Of a DNA stretch of 64,000 nt, positions 12,296-23,528 are shown in pieces. Position 1 is the first letter of the stretch, and each line of letters begins with the position of its first letter. The notes under the pieces were generated by a model that made no database searches, was not told the origin of the DNA, and saw only the letters and a list, made by a program, of their open reading frames with translations. The translations under genes were made by a program, and so were the position numbers. This stretch comes from Cavia porcellus (Eukaryota; Chordata; Mammalia; Rodentia; Caviidae): NCBI RefSeq assembly GCF_034190915.1, contig NW_026947491.1, positions 18,602,101 through 18,666,100 of the forward strand. The letters run 5' to 3'.

Positions 12296-12921
12296 TGTAA
12301 TAACCTAAGGCCCCCTAACTATCATGCCATGAAGCCTGTTCTGTATAAGCCCGCCTGCTGCTTTCCCTCCACTTCCCCCTTCAAATCTAGCTAGGTTAAG
12401 TTTTAACTTCCTAAAAGGCCATAAAACAAAGGCCTGAGGTAATAGCTCCTGACAACCCCCCTTCTCTACCGGGTAGTCAGTCACAAATTGTGTTAATTGC
12501 ATTAGCTTCATTTGTATCATAGCAATACCTGTGTGTTCCTTTCCCTCTGAGTAAAGGATTGATATGTTAATCAATGCTCTCCTGTGTAAAGAATTGGAAA
12601 ATCTTACATAATTAATATGTTAGCCATTGTTGCCCTTTTACAAATAACAGTTGTAAAAGGTGCTAAAGTAAGGTAACTAACGTTATTAATTGCTGTTTCT
12701 GCTTTGTAGTGTATCAAACCCCCATCCCCTTCCTTACATTGTGTGACCAGCAGCTGTTTGTGGATTTACAAAATAAAAGCCCTGAATTTTAGCTGTCAGG
12801 TGCCCAAACTTTAGGTTGACCCTAGAAAGACTGTGTCACCAGGCCTGGAAATAAAGCCTTTGCTTCCCAAATTTTAATTTCTTGCTTCCTTGAATTTCAT
12901 ACCGGGGTCCAAGTTATCACA
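12296..12921 (+). repeat. Second, unrelated LTR nested in the provirus
   Basis: A segment from 'tgtaataacctaag' to 'aagttatcaca' has LTR features: TG...CA ends, an AATAAA signal near 12850 and, directly after it, a tRNA-Pro-like primer site. It is not similar to the outer LTRs and no second copy is seen in the window. Its left boundary is inferred from the TG and the change in character. It may be a solo or recombined LTR of another gammaretrovirus-like family. Confidence 0.55.
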
Positions 12922-12923
12922 TT

Positions 12924-12942
12924 TAGGGGCTTGGTCTGGGAT
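12924..12942 (+). other. Degenerate tRNA-Pro-like primer site
   Basis: TAGGGGCTTGGTCTGGGAT is close to the tRNA-Pro primer site of gammaretroviruses, with one inserted and several changed bases. It supports reading 12296-12921 as an LTR. Confidence 0.5.
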
Positions 12943-14500
12943 GAGAGCAAGACCCCAGACTCATTTCTGAACATATGTAAGTACTCTGGAGGGTTTGTTT
13001 GGCCATGGTCAATTTGCAATTTGGAGGGAACACCCTCAATTTGGCAGTGGGAACCCCCAGAGGACAGAGTCATTTGATTTTTTGGAGAAATTCCATCTGT
13101 CTGAGATTCTGCCCTGCGTGGGGAACTGCTCCATTAGGAAGGGGATGCCCTTAATTTGGGGAGTAAAACCTCCCAAAGACAGAGTCAATTGGTTTTTGCC
13201 ATTTGTGACTCTGCCCCGGGTGGGGGACCACTCCGTTGGTTAATTTGTTAATTTCTCCAGATCCCAAAATTTGACTAATTTTTGAGCAAAGACCATTTTG
13301 CTGCAGCTTGTCTTGTCTTATATGTCTGTTTGTGTGCACGTTTGTTCTAATTGTTCTCCTTTTGGTTACCCCAAATCTAACAGAATTCTCTCCTAGGAAC
13401 CCATTCTACGAGCCCAAAATGGACTAAGGGATTTAGATACTTATGTTCAGAGTTTTTGTACTTTAGAATTGTTTGCCTGTTTAAATTTTTTGCTAACTTA
13501 TGGGCTTGTTGCCCATTTATGTTGCAGGATCCATATGGCTTATTAGATTCAATGTTCATAATAAGAATTATTTCCTTTAGCTTACCAAACTATGCACGAA
13601 GCACCCTTTCTTTGTGTCTTTAATGTTGTGGTGCCTTGTTTAATATGTAAGTCTTCAATTGATTGCTTGCAACCTTGGCATGCCTTTTAAAAGGAGTATT
13701 TTTCTTTCTGGTTAAAATGTAAACATATGTGCACATATATATGTATATTTATGGTTTGTAAGAATCATATCAACTTTACCAAATAAAAACCAGGTCATAC
13801 TATATTTGAGCCAGTTAAAAAGTTACAATTTTGTTTTTAAAAACACAGCATTTTTATGTGGTGAAAAGACATAAAATAATTAAGTATGTTTTAGACTACT
13901 AAAAGGTGACATCAAGGGTTTTGTTAAGAGTTTTGATGTTGTCGAGAAGTGAGAGGAAAGGTAGTTGACTGGTAATAGTAAAAAGAGGGCCAAAAAAAGT
14001 GTTTTGTCTTCAAGTAAAAATATCTGGCTGTGCCAGAATGTGAAAAAAAAAAAAAAAAGATTTATCTTGGGGGTGGGGGGTATATTGTGAGTTGTAGAAG
14101 GCTCAAGAGGAAGTGAATTTCATTTGTCTTGGTTTATAGTACTGCAAATAACAGGTTTGACAAGAAGTAAATGTATTCAGAATTTGACAGTATTAGATCA
14201 CTTTTGGTAGAAGAATTCATAAGATTGTTCTTTGCTGCAAAATGTTTCCATTAAAATGAGATTATAGGTGATACCAGAGATAAGATACAAGTTCTTGCAT
14301 GTGCTATAAACATCTGGGAGATTATGCAGCCCTTTTTACAATTTTGTTACCTATAAAAAAGCCCTTTTTTAGTTAAGAACATAATTTCAGTAAAATGATG
14401 GCCTGCCACGTGACATCCTGGGGGGAAAAAAACAGCAGTGTGCCATCCAAAAGAAGCTGGCTCTCTGATCTGGAATGCCAAAACCATGTTCTCCTTTTGT
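12943..14500 (+). other. Proviral leader and unassigned interior
   Basis: The first 300 bp carries 'gaacaccctcaatttgg', 'ccccagaggacagagtca' and a near-repeat of each (about 13020-13090 and 13140-13210), as in a retroviral leader with short internal duplication. From about 13380 to 14500 no protein similarity was recognised. An A-tract lies at 14043-14058. Most of gag should have been here and is not detectable. Confidence 0.45.
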
Positions 14501-14539
14501 CCCACCCAGATTGGACATCCAGAGGTCAGCAGGTTTCCC

Positions 14540-14680
14540 AGTAATGCCAGTTGTTCTCTTTGCAACTCAGTCGGCCCCACATGTTAGACAAAAATTGCAA
14601 AGGTTTGAGAGGTTTCAGGGAATGCCCCTCAGCCAGTTAATACAGATAGCACAAAAGGTCATTGAGATCTAGAAAATTTA
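14540..14680 (+). pseudogene. Trace of gag capsid C-terminus
   Basis: The + frame reads '...QKLQRFERFQGMPLSQLIQI' and ends at a stop near 14670. This resembles the capsid C-terminal helix region of gammaretroviral Gag. No matrix, nucleocapsid or protease is seen around it. RT sequence follows within about 100 bp, so a large gag-pol deletion is implied. Confidence 0.4.
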
Positions 14681-14734
14681 CAAAAAGCTACCAACAAAAA
14701 GATAACCAAGGTGTTAGAATTGCTCTATGAGAGA

Positions 14735-15610
14735 AAATTTTTTAAAAAACAGACGAGAGTTTCTGGGGGCGTTTGGATGCTGTAGGCTACATTTTACTAA
14801 AAAGCTTGCCTCTATATGACTCCTGTAAGGGAGAAACTCAAAGCACTGAACTGGAGTGATAAATGTGAACAGGCCTTCCAGCAGCTTAAGCGGGCCTTGA
14901 CAGAGGCCCCAGCCCTGGGACTCCCTGATGCTACCAAGGCATTCACCTTGTTCATAGACAAACTCAGGGGCATTGCCAAGGGAGTCCTAACTCAAGACAT
15001 TTGCCCTTCAAAGAGGCCTATAGCCTACCTCTCTAAAAGACTTGATCCAGTGACAGGAGTATGGCCCCCTTGCCTAGGAATACTAGCTGCTGTGATAATG
15101 TTACTTAAGGAAGTGAAGAAACTCACTTTGGGCAAGTGATTTCTGTGGTAACCTCTCACAGTTAAGAGACTCTTATCAAAACCCTGTCCTGGAAAAAAAA
15201 AAAAAAAAGGCTTTCAAATGCCAGAATTCTACACTGTCAAGCCCTGCTTCTAGACCCAGAGTCAATGATATCCAAGACTTCTTCAGCTTTAAACCCAGCC
15301 ATCCTTATGCCTGATGATGACCTGGAGGAACAAAGGACACCTCTCCATGAGGGTGCTGACATCCTTAAACTGCAGCAGAACCTACGGGCTGATCTTACCA
15401 ACCATCTTTTGGGACAACTATTTCATCGATGAAAGCCGCTTCATCCAGAATGGCAAACGAGTGGCTGGGCCAGCAGTGACCACCGAAAAGGAGGTACTCT
15501 GGGTTAAGCGGGTAGAGCCTGGCACCTCTGCCAAAAAGGCGGAGCTTGTTGCTTTGACTGAGAGGCTAAAACTAGCCACGGGAAGCAGGCTAAACATTTT
15601 TAACTGACAG
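14735..15610 (+). pseudogene. Decayed pol: RT C-terminal part and RNase H
   Basis: The frame at 14816-15139 covers the RT thumb/connection (APALGLPDATKAFTLF, RPIAYLSKRLDPV, WPPCLGILAA), and 15480-15600 resembles RNase H. Upstream, 'REFLGAFGCCRL'-coding DNA near 14757-14792 is out of frame. Stops, an A-tract (15191-15207) and frameshifts separate the pieces. The catalytic palm of RT is absent. The product would have been the polyprotein making viral DNA, but it is dead. Confidence 0.8.
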
Positions 15611-15739
15611 TAGATATGCTTTTGCTACTGTACATGCACATGGAGCCATCTATCAGAGCAAGATCTCTTAACCTCAGCTGGGATGAAGATTAAAAATGCT
15701 CCACATATTCTAGACTTGCTGGCAGATGTCTGGCTGCCT

Positions 15740-16900
15740 CAATGAATTGCTATTATTCATTACAAGACTCACCAGACAGGAGATTACACTGTCACCTTAG
15801 GGAACAGTTTGGCAGATCAAGCCACTTGAAAAATAGCAACCACATCAGAGGGGCCAACCAAGAAACTAACTGCTCTGATGCTAGTCTCTCTGACCTTGTC
15901 AGAACCAGTCTACACAAAAAAAGGACCTACAGTTAGCATCTCAACTTGCAGTAAAGTCCCCCATCCCCAGGAGCTGATACCAGTTACATGATAAACAAGT
16001 ACTGTTACTGGAGGTACTAGGGTGGGAGCTGTTACACAGGGCTCGCGAGACTACTTGTTTAGAGAAAACTAAACTTGTGGAATTGTTCAGAACTCGGTTT
16101 TTTATTCCAAAACTCTGCAAACTGACGACCTCTTTGAGCTCCGGATGCCCACTGTGATTGTTAGTCAACTTAGTCAAGAGCTCTATGCTGGAGACCACCA
16201 GATATTAAAAAATTGTTCCAGGAGAACATTAAAAAGTAGACTTCATGGCATGGTAAAGCTTGATTTACAGGGGTACTGCTATCTCTTGGTATTAATAAAC
16301 AGTTCTACTGGCTGGGTAGAGGCTTTCCCTACTAAGTCTGAGTCAGCCTTAGTGGTAGTTAAAATGCTATTGCATGAGATCATACCTTGATTTGGCCTCC
16401 CACTATCAATGGGATAATGGCCTGGCTTTCATAGCCCAAGTCACCCAAAAGTTAGCCCAGGCATTAAAAATTAATTAAAACTCCACTGTGCCTATCAGCC
16501 ACTAAGCTCAGGGCAAGTAGAATGTATGAACCAAAGTCTCAAGGACATTTTACCTAAGCTGTCTTCAAAAACTGGTGATAATTGGGTCAGCCTTCTTCCC
16601 TTTGCACTAAGAGCTAGATGTACCCCATATGTCTCTGGAATTCCCCCCATTGAAGCCATGTTGGGAGGCCCCTGCCATTGGTTCCAAGATTGCCAGAAAA
16701 TAAACTAGCTAAAATAACTAATCAAGATCTCACTAAGTCCCGACAGACTCTCCAACCTGTGTTGACTTCAATCCACCAGCTGTTTAGACTACACAAAAAC
16801 ACCCGGATCTGCCTTCAGAGACACCTCTCAAGGTGCCAATCAAGCCAGGGACTCTGGTCTTGGTCCCATGTCACCACGTGAATCTCTCGAACCCTGCTGG
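15740..16900 (+). pseudogene. Decayed pol: integrase
   Basis: The frame at 16145-16390 includes [19 protein letters not shown], the integrase core. 16526-16708 continues with the C-terminal core (PFALRARCTPYVSGIPPIEA), followed by a basic tail. Several frameshifts and stops break it up. An RNase H tail and the integrase N-terminal region are only faintly recognisable at 15740-16140. Confidence 0.75.
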
Positions 16901-16953
16901 GAAGGCCCTTTCACCAGGGTGCTCAGTACCCCCACTGCCATCAAGGTAGTAGC

Positions 16954-17017
16954 AAAAAATAAAATAAAATAAAATAAAATAAAATAAAATAAAATAAAAT
17001 AAAATAAAATAAAATAA
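16954..17017. repeat. (AAAAT)n microsatellite
   Basis: About twelve near-perfect AAAAT units at the pol-env junction of the provirus. It may be an expanded A-rich sequence. Confidence 0.95.
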
Positions 17018-17559
17018 GATTAAAAACCTGCATAGATTCAATACACTCACGTAAAGCCACTGGAAACAGCGGATAATGAGGGACTTATTCAGTAGACTAC
17101 ATAGCAGGCTGGTAACTCCTTAAAGTTAAAATTGACTAAGACATAGTTAGATTACGCTGGTCTTGAACTGTTTTAGCTTGCTTGCTTTGATTTTAATAAC
17201 ATTGATGCCGACCTTGCACGGTGGCTTTGGTCCCCCTGTAAGCAAAGAATAATTGTTATGGTCTTTATGAGGGAGTTCCTGTGATTGTGGAGGTGGCTAT
17301 ATTACTAAAGCATATATTACCAACTGGGGGGAATTACACATACAATAGGAAACAAAGATTGAGATCCTCCCCACACAAATGATAAATTGTATACATACAG
17401 TCTTCGGACAGATTGTGGGGACAAGTTAACATTCCTTGTTGCCATACCCTCAGTCACAGGGGGTTTGACTAAAAGGTGGATGTAAATGATAAAGCCCTGT
17501 GTGATACTTAACAAAGGCAGCCAGTGAGGGCCATGCCCTCAAAATTGTTCTTAGTATTC

Positions 17560-18835
17560 AAAAATGCATTCCTCCTGCTATGACTGTACAAGAATGTATA
17601 GGCATAGATAGCAAAACTTACTTCACTGCTGAGCTTATGAGGACAAGGGCTAAATGAGTTAAAGGTGATTGATTGACAAATCTGACAGTGATAGGAAGTT
17701 CAAAGTATGCCCAAGCCTCATGTCTCAACATGGTTGATAAATCAGTGTGCTGGAGCAGGGTGGCCCTATACATGTGTCTGATAGGGGCGGGCCATAAGAT
17801 AAGATCAAAAAACTCTGGTGGTTGGGGAATGAGTCAAGCTGCTAATAAAAGCAAGCTGCCTAAATCACGGGGAGTTGGTCTGGATGCTCAAACTTATGAT
17901 ATTCTAGAAGCCACTAATAAAGCCTTAAATGCTTCCAACCCAACTTTGGCTGAAGAATTGCTGGTTATGCATGGCACAGGGCTCCCCCATCCCCCTTGCC
18001 ATCCCCAACAGTGTTTCTCTGGCTACACTGGATAAACAAAATTACTTAAATTGTAGTGCTGGTCCCCCCTTTAGAGTACAACCAGTAGACTTCAAGGACG
18101 CTCTGTTTCCAAGGAGGTTTTCATAATGATACCTCCAACATTGACATGGAGTTTGTTACATTTACTGATTATAGTTCCATAATTAACTGGACTACCTCCT
18201 TTATCCTGCCAAAGCACAAGTATTTATTTATGGAAGAAATATGGCCTATACTTTCCTCCCAACTAACTGCACAGGGATATGTGTAACAGCTGTCCTGTTG
18301 CCTGATATAGAGATCCTACCCGGGGATGAGCTTGTCCCCATTCCTAGTTTAGATTACATCACAGGCCACTCAAAGAGGGTAATTCAATTTATTCCTTATT
18401 GGTAGGCTTAAAGATATCAGGAGCCTTAGGTATGGGGGCAACGGGAGTAGGGGCTTCTATCCAACCTTCCAAGCAGATTGTTAGTGATGTACAGACATTA
18501 TCTAGTACCATTCAGGTTATTCAAGACCAAATAGACTTGTTGGCTAAAGTAGTTCTCCAAAACAGGAGGGGACTAGACCTACTCCTCCTAAAGAAGAGTG
18601 GCCTATGTGCCACTCTAAAAAAAGAGTGCTGTTTTATGTTGACCATTCAAGCATAGTAAAAGACGCCATGTCCAAACTCAGAGAAAATATCAAAACTAGA
18701 AAAAAAAATACTCTCTGGGGACATCCTTCTCTTCCCTATGGCAAGGGATAGCTCCCTATATTGTCCCCCTCCTAGGCCTTTTAGCTGCTTTGCTCTTATT
18801 CCTTAACTTGGCCCTTGCATTCTAAACAAGATTAC
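17560..18835 (+). pseudogene. Decayed env (SU C-terminal part and TM)
   Basis: SU-like reading at 17880-18035 continues in another frame with NCWLCMAQGSP, the CXXC-type motif of gammaretroviral surface proteins. The TM frame at 18399-18656 shows LQNRRGLDLL and a cysteine cluster (CATLKKECC), the usual TM core. A hydrophobic stretch near 18770-18820 fits the membrane anchor. The SU N-terminus is not recognised and at least two frameshifts and several stops break the gene. It is a dead relic. Confidence 0.8.
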
Positions 18836-18937
18836 ACATCTGGTGCGGTCACAGGTCTCCCAGGTAAAGATGATGGTCTTGAGATACCAATATGACCCAA
18901 TACCTACTAATAATCTCTAGGATTAGAGAACCTCACA

Positions 18938-18951
18938 AGAAAAGGGGGGAA
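18938..18951 (+). other. Polypurine tract
   Basis: An A/G run ('agaaaaggggggaa'-type) lies immediately before the 3' LTR. This is the expected second-strand primer position and supports the LTR boundary. Confidence 0.8.
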
Positions 18952-19313
18952 TGAAGAGTTAAAACATTCAGGAAACCCCTCCTGCCTTGTCACATGATCA
19001 GAACAACCAGATGTTCTGGCCTGTTAGGGAAGTTGTGGTCCAAAGTCCCCCAAAATAAGAGCAGCGTGAACTATTGACCCTGCCAGAAAGGATATGAGTT
19101 TTCAAAAACATCAAGCCACCTTCTTCTGTAACTGATGCTTGCTTTGCGGTTTTCGACTTTATATACTCTGCACTTCCCTAGCTGGGCACTCTCTCACTCC
19201 CCTCTCCCCACCAGAGTGCGGTCAGATGGTCCCCCGCATGCGTGGACAATAAAACCCCTTGATTTTCATGAGAGCTGGCTCCTTGGGGCCCTCTTTGCGA
19301 TGGTGATCTTACA
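18952..19313 (+). repeat. 3' LTR of the provirus
   Basis: Begins TGAAGAGTTAAAAC and ends GATGGTGATCTTACA. It aligns end to end with 11481-11843, with about 35 differences and a single-base length difference. The TATA-like and AATAAA sites are kept. Confidence 0.92.
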
Positions 19314-19719
19314 CAAACAAACACCATTAAAAATAAAATGGCACAGTGTATACTGTAAATAAATCGAAAACACTTGTATGTATGTGGGAAAGAGAAAGCA
19401 GTGGCCCCTTAAAACAAGGCTGACTGACTACACAGCACCGACTCTCTCATGCACAGCAAATCAACTGACAGTGCTTTACTGGGTCAAGACCATGGAAAGG
19501 ATGCTGTGAGAATCGTTGACCTCCACTGACCTTGACTGTGGGGCTGTGAGACTGTGGGAGAGGGAGCGAGTTGACAAGTGGGAAGTCCACTGCTTGCTGA
19601 GATTTGCCACCTCTGGCACTGATTGTTAAATCTGATTTCCTCAGGAGTTTGATGAATGCTTTACACACACATTGTTTTAAGAACAAAACTGAGGGACTGT
19701 CTGTTGCATAAGTACAGGG

Positions 19720-20143
19720 GAGACATGGAGCTCTCCTCCTTGCCTGCAGGCCCACCTCTTCCAGCTCCCTGTTGGTCTGGTAAGAACAGTGGAGGCAAGG
19801 AACCCCGCTCAAGCCCAGCTAACTGTTTTCTTCACTTGGGGCCCAGGATCCAGCTGCCTGTGTGTCACATAAGTCCAGTGGAGGCATGGGACTCTTCTCT
19901 TCGCCTGCAGACCGGCCTTCTCTGGCTCCCTGTTGGTCCAGTAAGACGAGAGGAGGCAGGGAACCCCACCCAAGACCTGTGAACTGTTTTCTTTGCCTGG
20001 GGCCCAGAATTCGGCTTCCTGTTGAAATCAGTGAGTAAGGAGGAAGCAGGGACCTCTGTCCCAGCCTGGCTAACCTCTTTACCTCACGTGGAACAAAACT
20101 TGAAGAGCAAAAATGTAGGAAAATGACAAAATGAAGGACCAAA
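19720..20143 (+). repeat. LINE-1 5' region with monomer-like repeats
   Basis: Two copies of a roughly 160-bp unit start at about 19764 and 19925 ('gctccctgttggtc..gtaag'), each with 'ggaaccccxcccaag', 'ctgttttctt' and 'ctggggcccag' in order. Tandem 5' monomers acting as promoter are known for rodent L1. The true 5' end lies upstream of 19720 and was not fixed; 19314-19720 has no other assignment. Confidence 0.65.
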
Positions 20144-21180
20144 ATGCAGTCTCAAACATCCAGCCCATCCCAAGACACCCGAGGAGCCATGTGCATAGAA
20201 GAAAATATATGCCGCATACCTGAAATACCTGAAATAATAGTAACTGAAATAAAGAAGCAACTCTGGGAAGCCTTAAAGGAAATCAAACTAGAAATAATCT
20301 CTCAGATAAAAGAAGAAATGATAAAAGAAATGAAGGAGATGCTGAACATATCTAAAGAAGACACAGTTAAAAAACTTGAGGAGATAGACAAAAAGATAGA
20401 ATCCCTGGATGAACAATATAAGAAACAAACATAATATATAAAGCATATGCAAAGAGATACACAGGAAATTTAAAAACTCCATCAAAAGTTGTAAAAACCG
20501 CCTCAATGAATGTGAAGATAGAATTTCAGACCTTGAAGACAAGATTGCAGCCAGTGAACAGGAAAGGAAAGATCTTTGTAAAAATAACAAGAAATCAGAA
20601 AATAACAATTCAACACCTGCAAGATGATGCAAAAAGGAAACAACATAAGGTTAATAGGGATAAATGAAAAAAAGGAGGGAACAACATAAAGGATTTCAAG
20701 AGGATATTTAGAGAAGTGATCACTGAAAATTTCCCAAACATGAGACTGGAAATTGATATTAAGATCAGTGAAGCATATAGAACTCCAAATAGCCATAACC
20801 AAAATAAAACTACACCCAGACACATAGTAACAGCCATCCCAGAAAACAAACAAAAGAATAGAATATTAAAAGCTGTAGGAGAGAAAAGACAGATCACCTA
20901 TAGAGGAAAACCTATCAGAATCACAGCAGACTTCTCAGCACAAACAATAAAGTCAAGAAGAGCATGGAGTGAAGCATTTCAGATCCTAAAGGAAAAAGAT
21001 TTCCAACCTAGGCTGATGTATCCTGCAAAATTATCCTTCAAAATGGATGGAGAAATAAGATACTTTCATGACAAAAAACAGCTGAACAACTACATGATCA
21101 CCAAGGCAACCCTGCAAACAATACTGAAAGACAGCCTAGATGCATCTAGGAAAAAAACACTAAACAAAGCAGACAAATAA
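20144..21180 (+). pseudogene. LINE-1 ORF1 (RNA-binding protein), broken
   Basis: ATG at 20144 opens an N-terminal region and a Lys/Glu-rich coiled coil (to TAA at 20434). After a frame change, the RRM and C-terminal domain run from about 20716 to 21180 (RPRLMYPAKLSF-type segment, MITKATLQTIL, ending NKADK). L1 ORF1p is a trimeric RNA chaperone that packages L1 RNA. Here it is split by at least one stop and a frameshift. The order coiled coil, RRM, C-terminal domain is as in mammalian L1. Confidence 0.88.
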
Positions 21181-21229
21181 ACAGAACTGAAAGACAAAGA
21201 TGCAACAGCAGAAAGATAACATGTCAAAA

Positions 21230-21860
21230 TGAACCAATATATAACAGTTATAACCATTAATGTAAATGGTCTCAATGTACCAATTAAAAGAAATGGACAA
21301 GCAGAATAGATCAAGAAACAAAATCCAAACATAGGCTGTCTACAAGAAACCCATCTAACCCAAATGCATACCCATAGACTGAAAGTCAAAGGAAGGAAAA
21401 CAATACTTCATGCAACAGGAACCCCCCAAAAAAGAGTGGGTGGCTATTCTGTTTGCAGACAGTGTGAACTTCAAGCCAATAATGATCAGAGGGATAAAGA
21501 AGGACACTATATACTGGTTAGGGGAAAACTCCAAGAGGAAGATATAACTATCTTAAATGTATATGTACCAAATTCCAGAGCACCCAGTTATATAAAACAA
21601 GTATTAACAGAAATGAAAAACCAAATCAGCAGTAACACAATTCTAACAGGGGATCTTAACACACCATTGACACCAATGGACAGGTCCACCAGACAGAAAA
21701 TCAGCAAAGGAATAAAAGAAATAATTTGCACTTGTGAACAAATGGACTTAATAGAAATATACACAGTGTTCCATTACCAACAAAAGAATACACATGCTTC
21801 TCAGCAGTACATGGGTCATTTTCTAAAACAGACCATATATTAATTCACAAAACATGAAAG
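21230..21860 (+). pseudogene. LINE-1 ORF2 N-terminus (endonuclease), truncated
   Basis: About 50 bp after ORF1, DNA coding 'ITVITINVNGLNVPIKRNGQ' begins the ORF2 endonuclease. A TAG follows within a few codons. The frame 21364-21843 continues with the endonuclease core (GDLNTPLTPMDRST). Similarity ends at about 21860, before the RT domain. L1 copies are usually 5'-truncated, so loss of the 3' part suggests a later deletion or rearrangement. Confidence 0.85.
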
Positions 21861-21989
21861 GGTTGACATTATCCCTTGCAGGCTATCAGACCAGGATTCT
21901 GTAGCAAATATTTTATGGCATTGCTCTCTCTAATTTATGTACATTGCAAGGGAAGATTTATTAAATTCTACAGGTGGCAGTGGATTCTT

Positions 21990-22545
21990 GAAAACCTTGA
22001 GCTCTATTTCATATTTGTTGGTTAATTTAACCTTCTTCTTGGACTTAAAGATAGCATACTAGACAGCTGAATAATGTGACTCATATAATTTGCAATTACA
22101 GTTAGTAATACCACCTCTTTGGGCTCTAGTTATATTATCCGATTTTAAAAATGCAAAGTCTTCTCTTTATGACCTGAAGCTACAGAATGTAGAGCATCTG
22201 ACTGTGAATGATGACCAGAACTGTCTGTGAGTCTTCCTCCATCCATTCAGGGTATTCCTAAAATGATTGCCAACAAAGCTCTGCAGCCTTATATAAGACT
22301 ATCTTTGCCTGGTTCAGCCGGCCTTGTTTTATCAGGGCACATGTGTCAACACAGACAGTTTTTGGGTCCCTTCTGGAAGGTCTGGTTTCTCTGCATCCAC
22401 TTTTCCCCAATTGCATGGAAATGCAACACTGATGATGGGTTTCCTTTCCTCAGTCTCCTCATAGTCTTGTTTGGAGATTTGGATGAGATTTATATACACA
22501 TCTTAGCATTTATCATAGTGTTCCAAATGGTACAGAATTCCTGAT
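21990..22545. repeat. Duplicated block C, copy 1
   Basis: Alignable with 28830-29390. Shared text includes 'acagaatgtagagcat', 'ttcagccggccttgt..atcagggcac' and 'ggtccctt.tgg.aggtc'. No V exon or reading frame is conserved between the copies. Its origin was not recognised. Confidence 0.65.
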
Positions 22546-22559
22546 TATTTATTCAAACT

Positions 22560-23400
22560 ATTATTTTTCTTACATGGTGGTGGGGACCAGTATTGGGTGC
22601 TCAGGACCAGCAGCAGGAGCACAAGACCAAGAAAGGGGGGGGGGCTACAGGAGACCAGGACAGGGTTCTCAGGACCAGTTTGGAAAGCCTTGGACCAACA
22701 CTTGGACCTGGGGATCTGCAGGGAACCAGGAGAGCCCCATAGTTGGTGCAGATAAGGAAGCTCCTGACTTAGGGCTTCACAGCTTACATTGTCTGAGTTT
22801 CCCCTCTGTGTTAGCATCACACACACTGTGGAGAGTGCACAATGCCTCCTCTCCAGTTCACAGGTGATGTCTCCAGAGTGGAAAGAATGGAAGGGATTTT
22901 GGTGTTGACAGAATATAGTTACTATATTGCTCTTCAACTGACATCCAGATGGAAGGCTGCAGCAATATACATATTCTGAAAAAAAAAGTATTCAGATCTT
23001 GGGAACATAGATGCTTTGAGATAAACAGTTCTCATGATCACCATGCAAACGTAGTCTTCTATTTTTGTCACCATGAAGGAACTGTCATATACAGCCATAA
23101 ATGTTTCAGTTTAGGAAAGAATAAAATAAAAATATTTACAGGAAGGGAGTTTTATGGAAAACGACAGGAGAATTTATTAGCATACACACTAGGGTTAGCA
23201 TCTGCAACCTGTAAAGTTACCAAATTCGCTAACTACATATTAGTGAGAATAAAAAAATAGATGAGGTTACACATAGGAAGAAGCCATGTGTTCTGTATAT
23301 TAGGGATATTACAAAAGAAATCTCAAAACACTCTCATGTGCTTTGACCCCTTCCTTCTCTGAGGCTTACATCACAGAGCTGCCCATATATACAGGAGTCC
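22560..23400. other. 5' flank of the intact V gene
   Basis: Homologous to 8736-9969 and 46085-47340. It begins abruptly at about 22560 with the 'ggggaccagtattgggtgc' text that elsewhere follows a clan II relic, so the relic itself was lost at this junction. No gene is recognised. Confidence 0.6.
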
Positions 23401-23408
23401 ATGCAAAT
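23401..23408 (+). promoter_or_regulatory. IGHV octamer of the intact gene (perfect)
   Basis: ATGCAAAT, 128 bp upstream of the leader ATG. This binds Oct factors and drives B-cell V transcription. No classical TATA box is obvious between it and the ATG, as is usual for clan III V promoters. Confidence 0.9.
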
Positions 23409-23528
23409 AGCATCTCTGTGTGCTGATAAAAACCAGGCCAGCCCTCACCCTGCAGCTCTGCAGAGGACCCCAGTCCTGGTGCCAGCTGTTCCCACTCAGT
23501 GATCAGGACTGAGCATAGACAGCTCACC

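Larger units (their letters stand above)
11481..19313 (+). mobile_element. Defective gammaretrovirus-like endogenous provirus
   Basis: Two direct LTRs (11481-11843 and 18952-19313) begin TG and end CA. A tRNA-Gln-type primer site follows the first and a purine tract precedes the second. Between them are decayed gag, pol and env traces on the + strand, all interrupted by stops and frameshifts. Most of gag, the protease and the first part of RT are missing. The LTRs differ at roughly 35 of about 362 positions by eye, so the insertion is old. The flanks 'aaaac' and 'caaac' may be a 5-bp target duplication with one change. The 61.86-kb paralogue shows a plausible empty site. It cannot produce virus. 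Confidence 0.9.

Noticed and set aside
22545..22937. 130-codon minus-strand frame
   Set aside because: Lies in a duplicated intergenic flank and is broken in the sister copies at 8.6-9.0 and 46.1-46.5 kb.
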